63,188 nt of DNA from positions 1 to 63,188 of the forward strand of contig CANGWK010000018.1 of NCBI GenBank assembly GCA_947457615.1. Reading direction: 5' to 3'. The notes beneath the pieces were generated by a model. That model worked only from the letters and a program-made list of their open reading frames with translations, had not been told where the DNA came from and ran no database searches. Within the stretch, counting starts at the first letter, position 1. The number at the start of each line of letters is the position of its first letter. Origin of the DNA: Flavobacteriaceae bacterium. GTDB lineage: Bacteria > Bacteroidota > Bacteroidia > Flavobacteriales > Flavobacteriaceae. Positions 63,044 through 63,188 of this stretch are shown here, piece after piece. The position numbers were made by a program, and so were the translations under genes.

Positions 63044-63188
63044 TTATCTTTTTAATGTAAAATGCGCTTTAAATTGTTTGTAAGCTGCCGCTTGGCTATA
63101 ATCTACAGTGAACCAGTAATCGGTAGATGGCAATAAAATTCCGTTGTAAGTTCCATCCCATCCTTGTCCTTGCGGACTGATTTGTTTC
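63044..63188 (-). CDS. C-terminal end of a T9SS type B sorted protein (partial)
   Basis: Only the last 48 codons are inside the window, running off its right edge. The fragment reads GWDGTYNGILLPSTDYWFTV and ends FKAHFTLKR, which is the type B sorting signal (gliding motility-associated C-terminal domain) of the type IX secretion system. The protein is therefore large, exported and attached at or released from the cell surface. The part that would show its function is missing. Confidence 0.85.
   Translation of the reverse strand, partial: KQISPQGQGWDGTYNGILLPSTDYWFTVDYSQAAAYKQFKAHFTLKR

Noticed and set aside
1..63188. tRNA, rRNA, CRISPR, insertion sequences, prophage or integrase genes
   Set aside because: None were recognised when reading both strands; short structured RNAs cannot be excluded without a covariance search.

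Overview
The window looks like chromosomal DNA of a Flavobacterium-type member of the Bacteroidota. It is AT-rich, its promoters carry the Bacteroidota -7 box TAnnTTTG, and it has a RimB-RimK fusion, a fused ResB-CcsA cytochrome c factor, an S9B dipeptidyl peptidase and a type IX secretion type B sorting domain at the right edge. Most of it is orderly core genome. No prophage, insertion sequence, CRISPR array, rRNA or tRNA was seen.

Left part (1-8.6 kb): rplT, then a complete cyanophycin module. A cyanophycinase and an isoaspartyl peptidase lie on the minus strand, divergent from a full-length cyanophycin synthetase. Together they would make the Asp-Arg polymer, cut it to beta-Asp-Arg and release free Asp and Arg. 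The gap between the two degradation genes is filled with degenerate short repeats, and the divergent gap holds a perfect 44-bp palindrome. A YefM-YoeB toxin-antitoxin pair with a palindromic operator candidate and a U32 peptidase-family gene follow.

Centre (8.6-30 kb): a DPP4-type peptidase; a sodium:solute symporter with a TTG start flanked by two related proteins of unknown function; a histidine kinase and response regulator pair; ltaE divergent from prfB, which needs programmed +1 frameshifting; a TPR protein; gyrA; clpC; a second YoeB-type toxin with an unfamiliar antitoxin; RimB-RimK and a DUF421 membrane protein; and rnz with two small neighbours.

Right part (30-63 kb): a PIN toxin with a 55-residue antitoxin gene, pyrR-pyrB, a Gpx lipoprotein with ccsBA, a five-gene housekeeping run (DUF2520, HAD phosphatase, UbiA-type prenyltransferase, Maf, small protein), a second symporter preceded by a 33-residue membrane peptide, an M1 aminopeptidase, a GH30-GH3 glycosidase pair, recG with a bestrophin gene, an RND efflux operon, pheT, rpsA and the C-terminal end of a secreted T9SS protein.

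Items most worth a second look: the repeat-filled gap inside the cyanophycin locus, the palindromes at the yefM-yoeB and RND promoters, the prfB frameshift site with its intact AGGAGG in a lineage whose ribosomes hide the anti-Shine-Dalgarno sequence, the short genes at 15311, 30648 and 40297, and the paired regulator-like proteins around the symporter. Functions come from motif recognition by eye; no database search was run.
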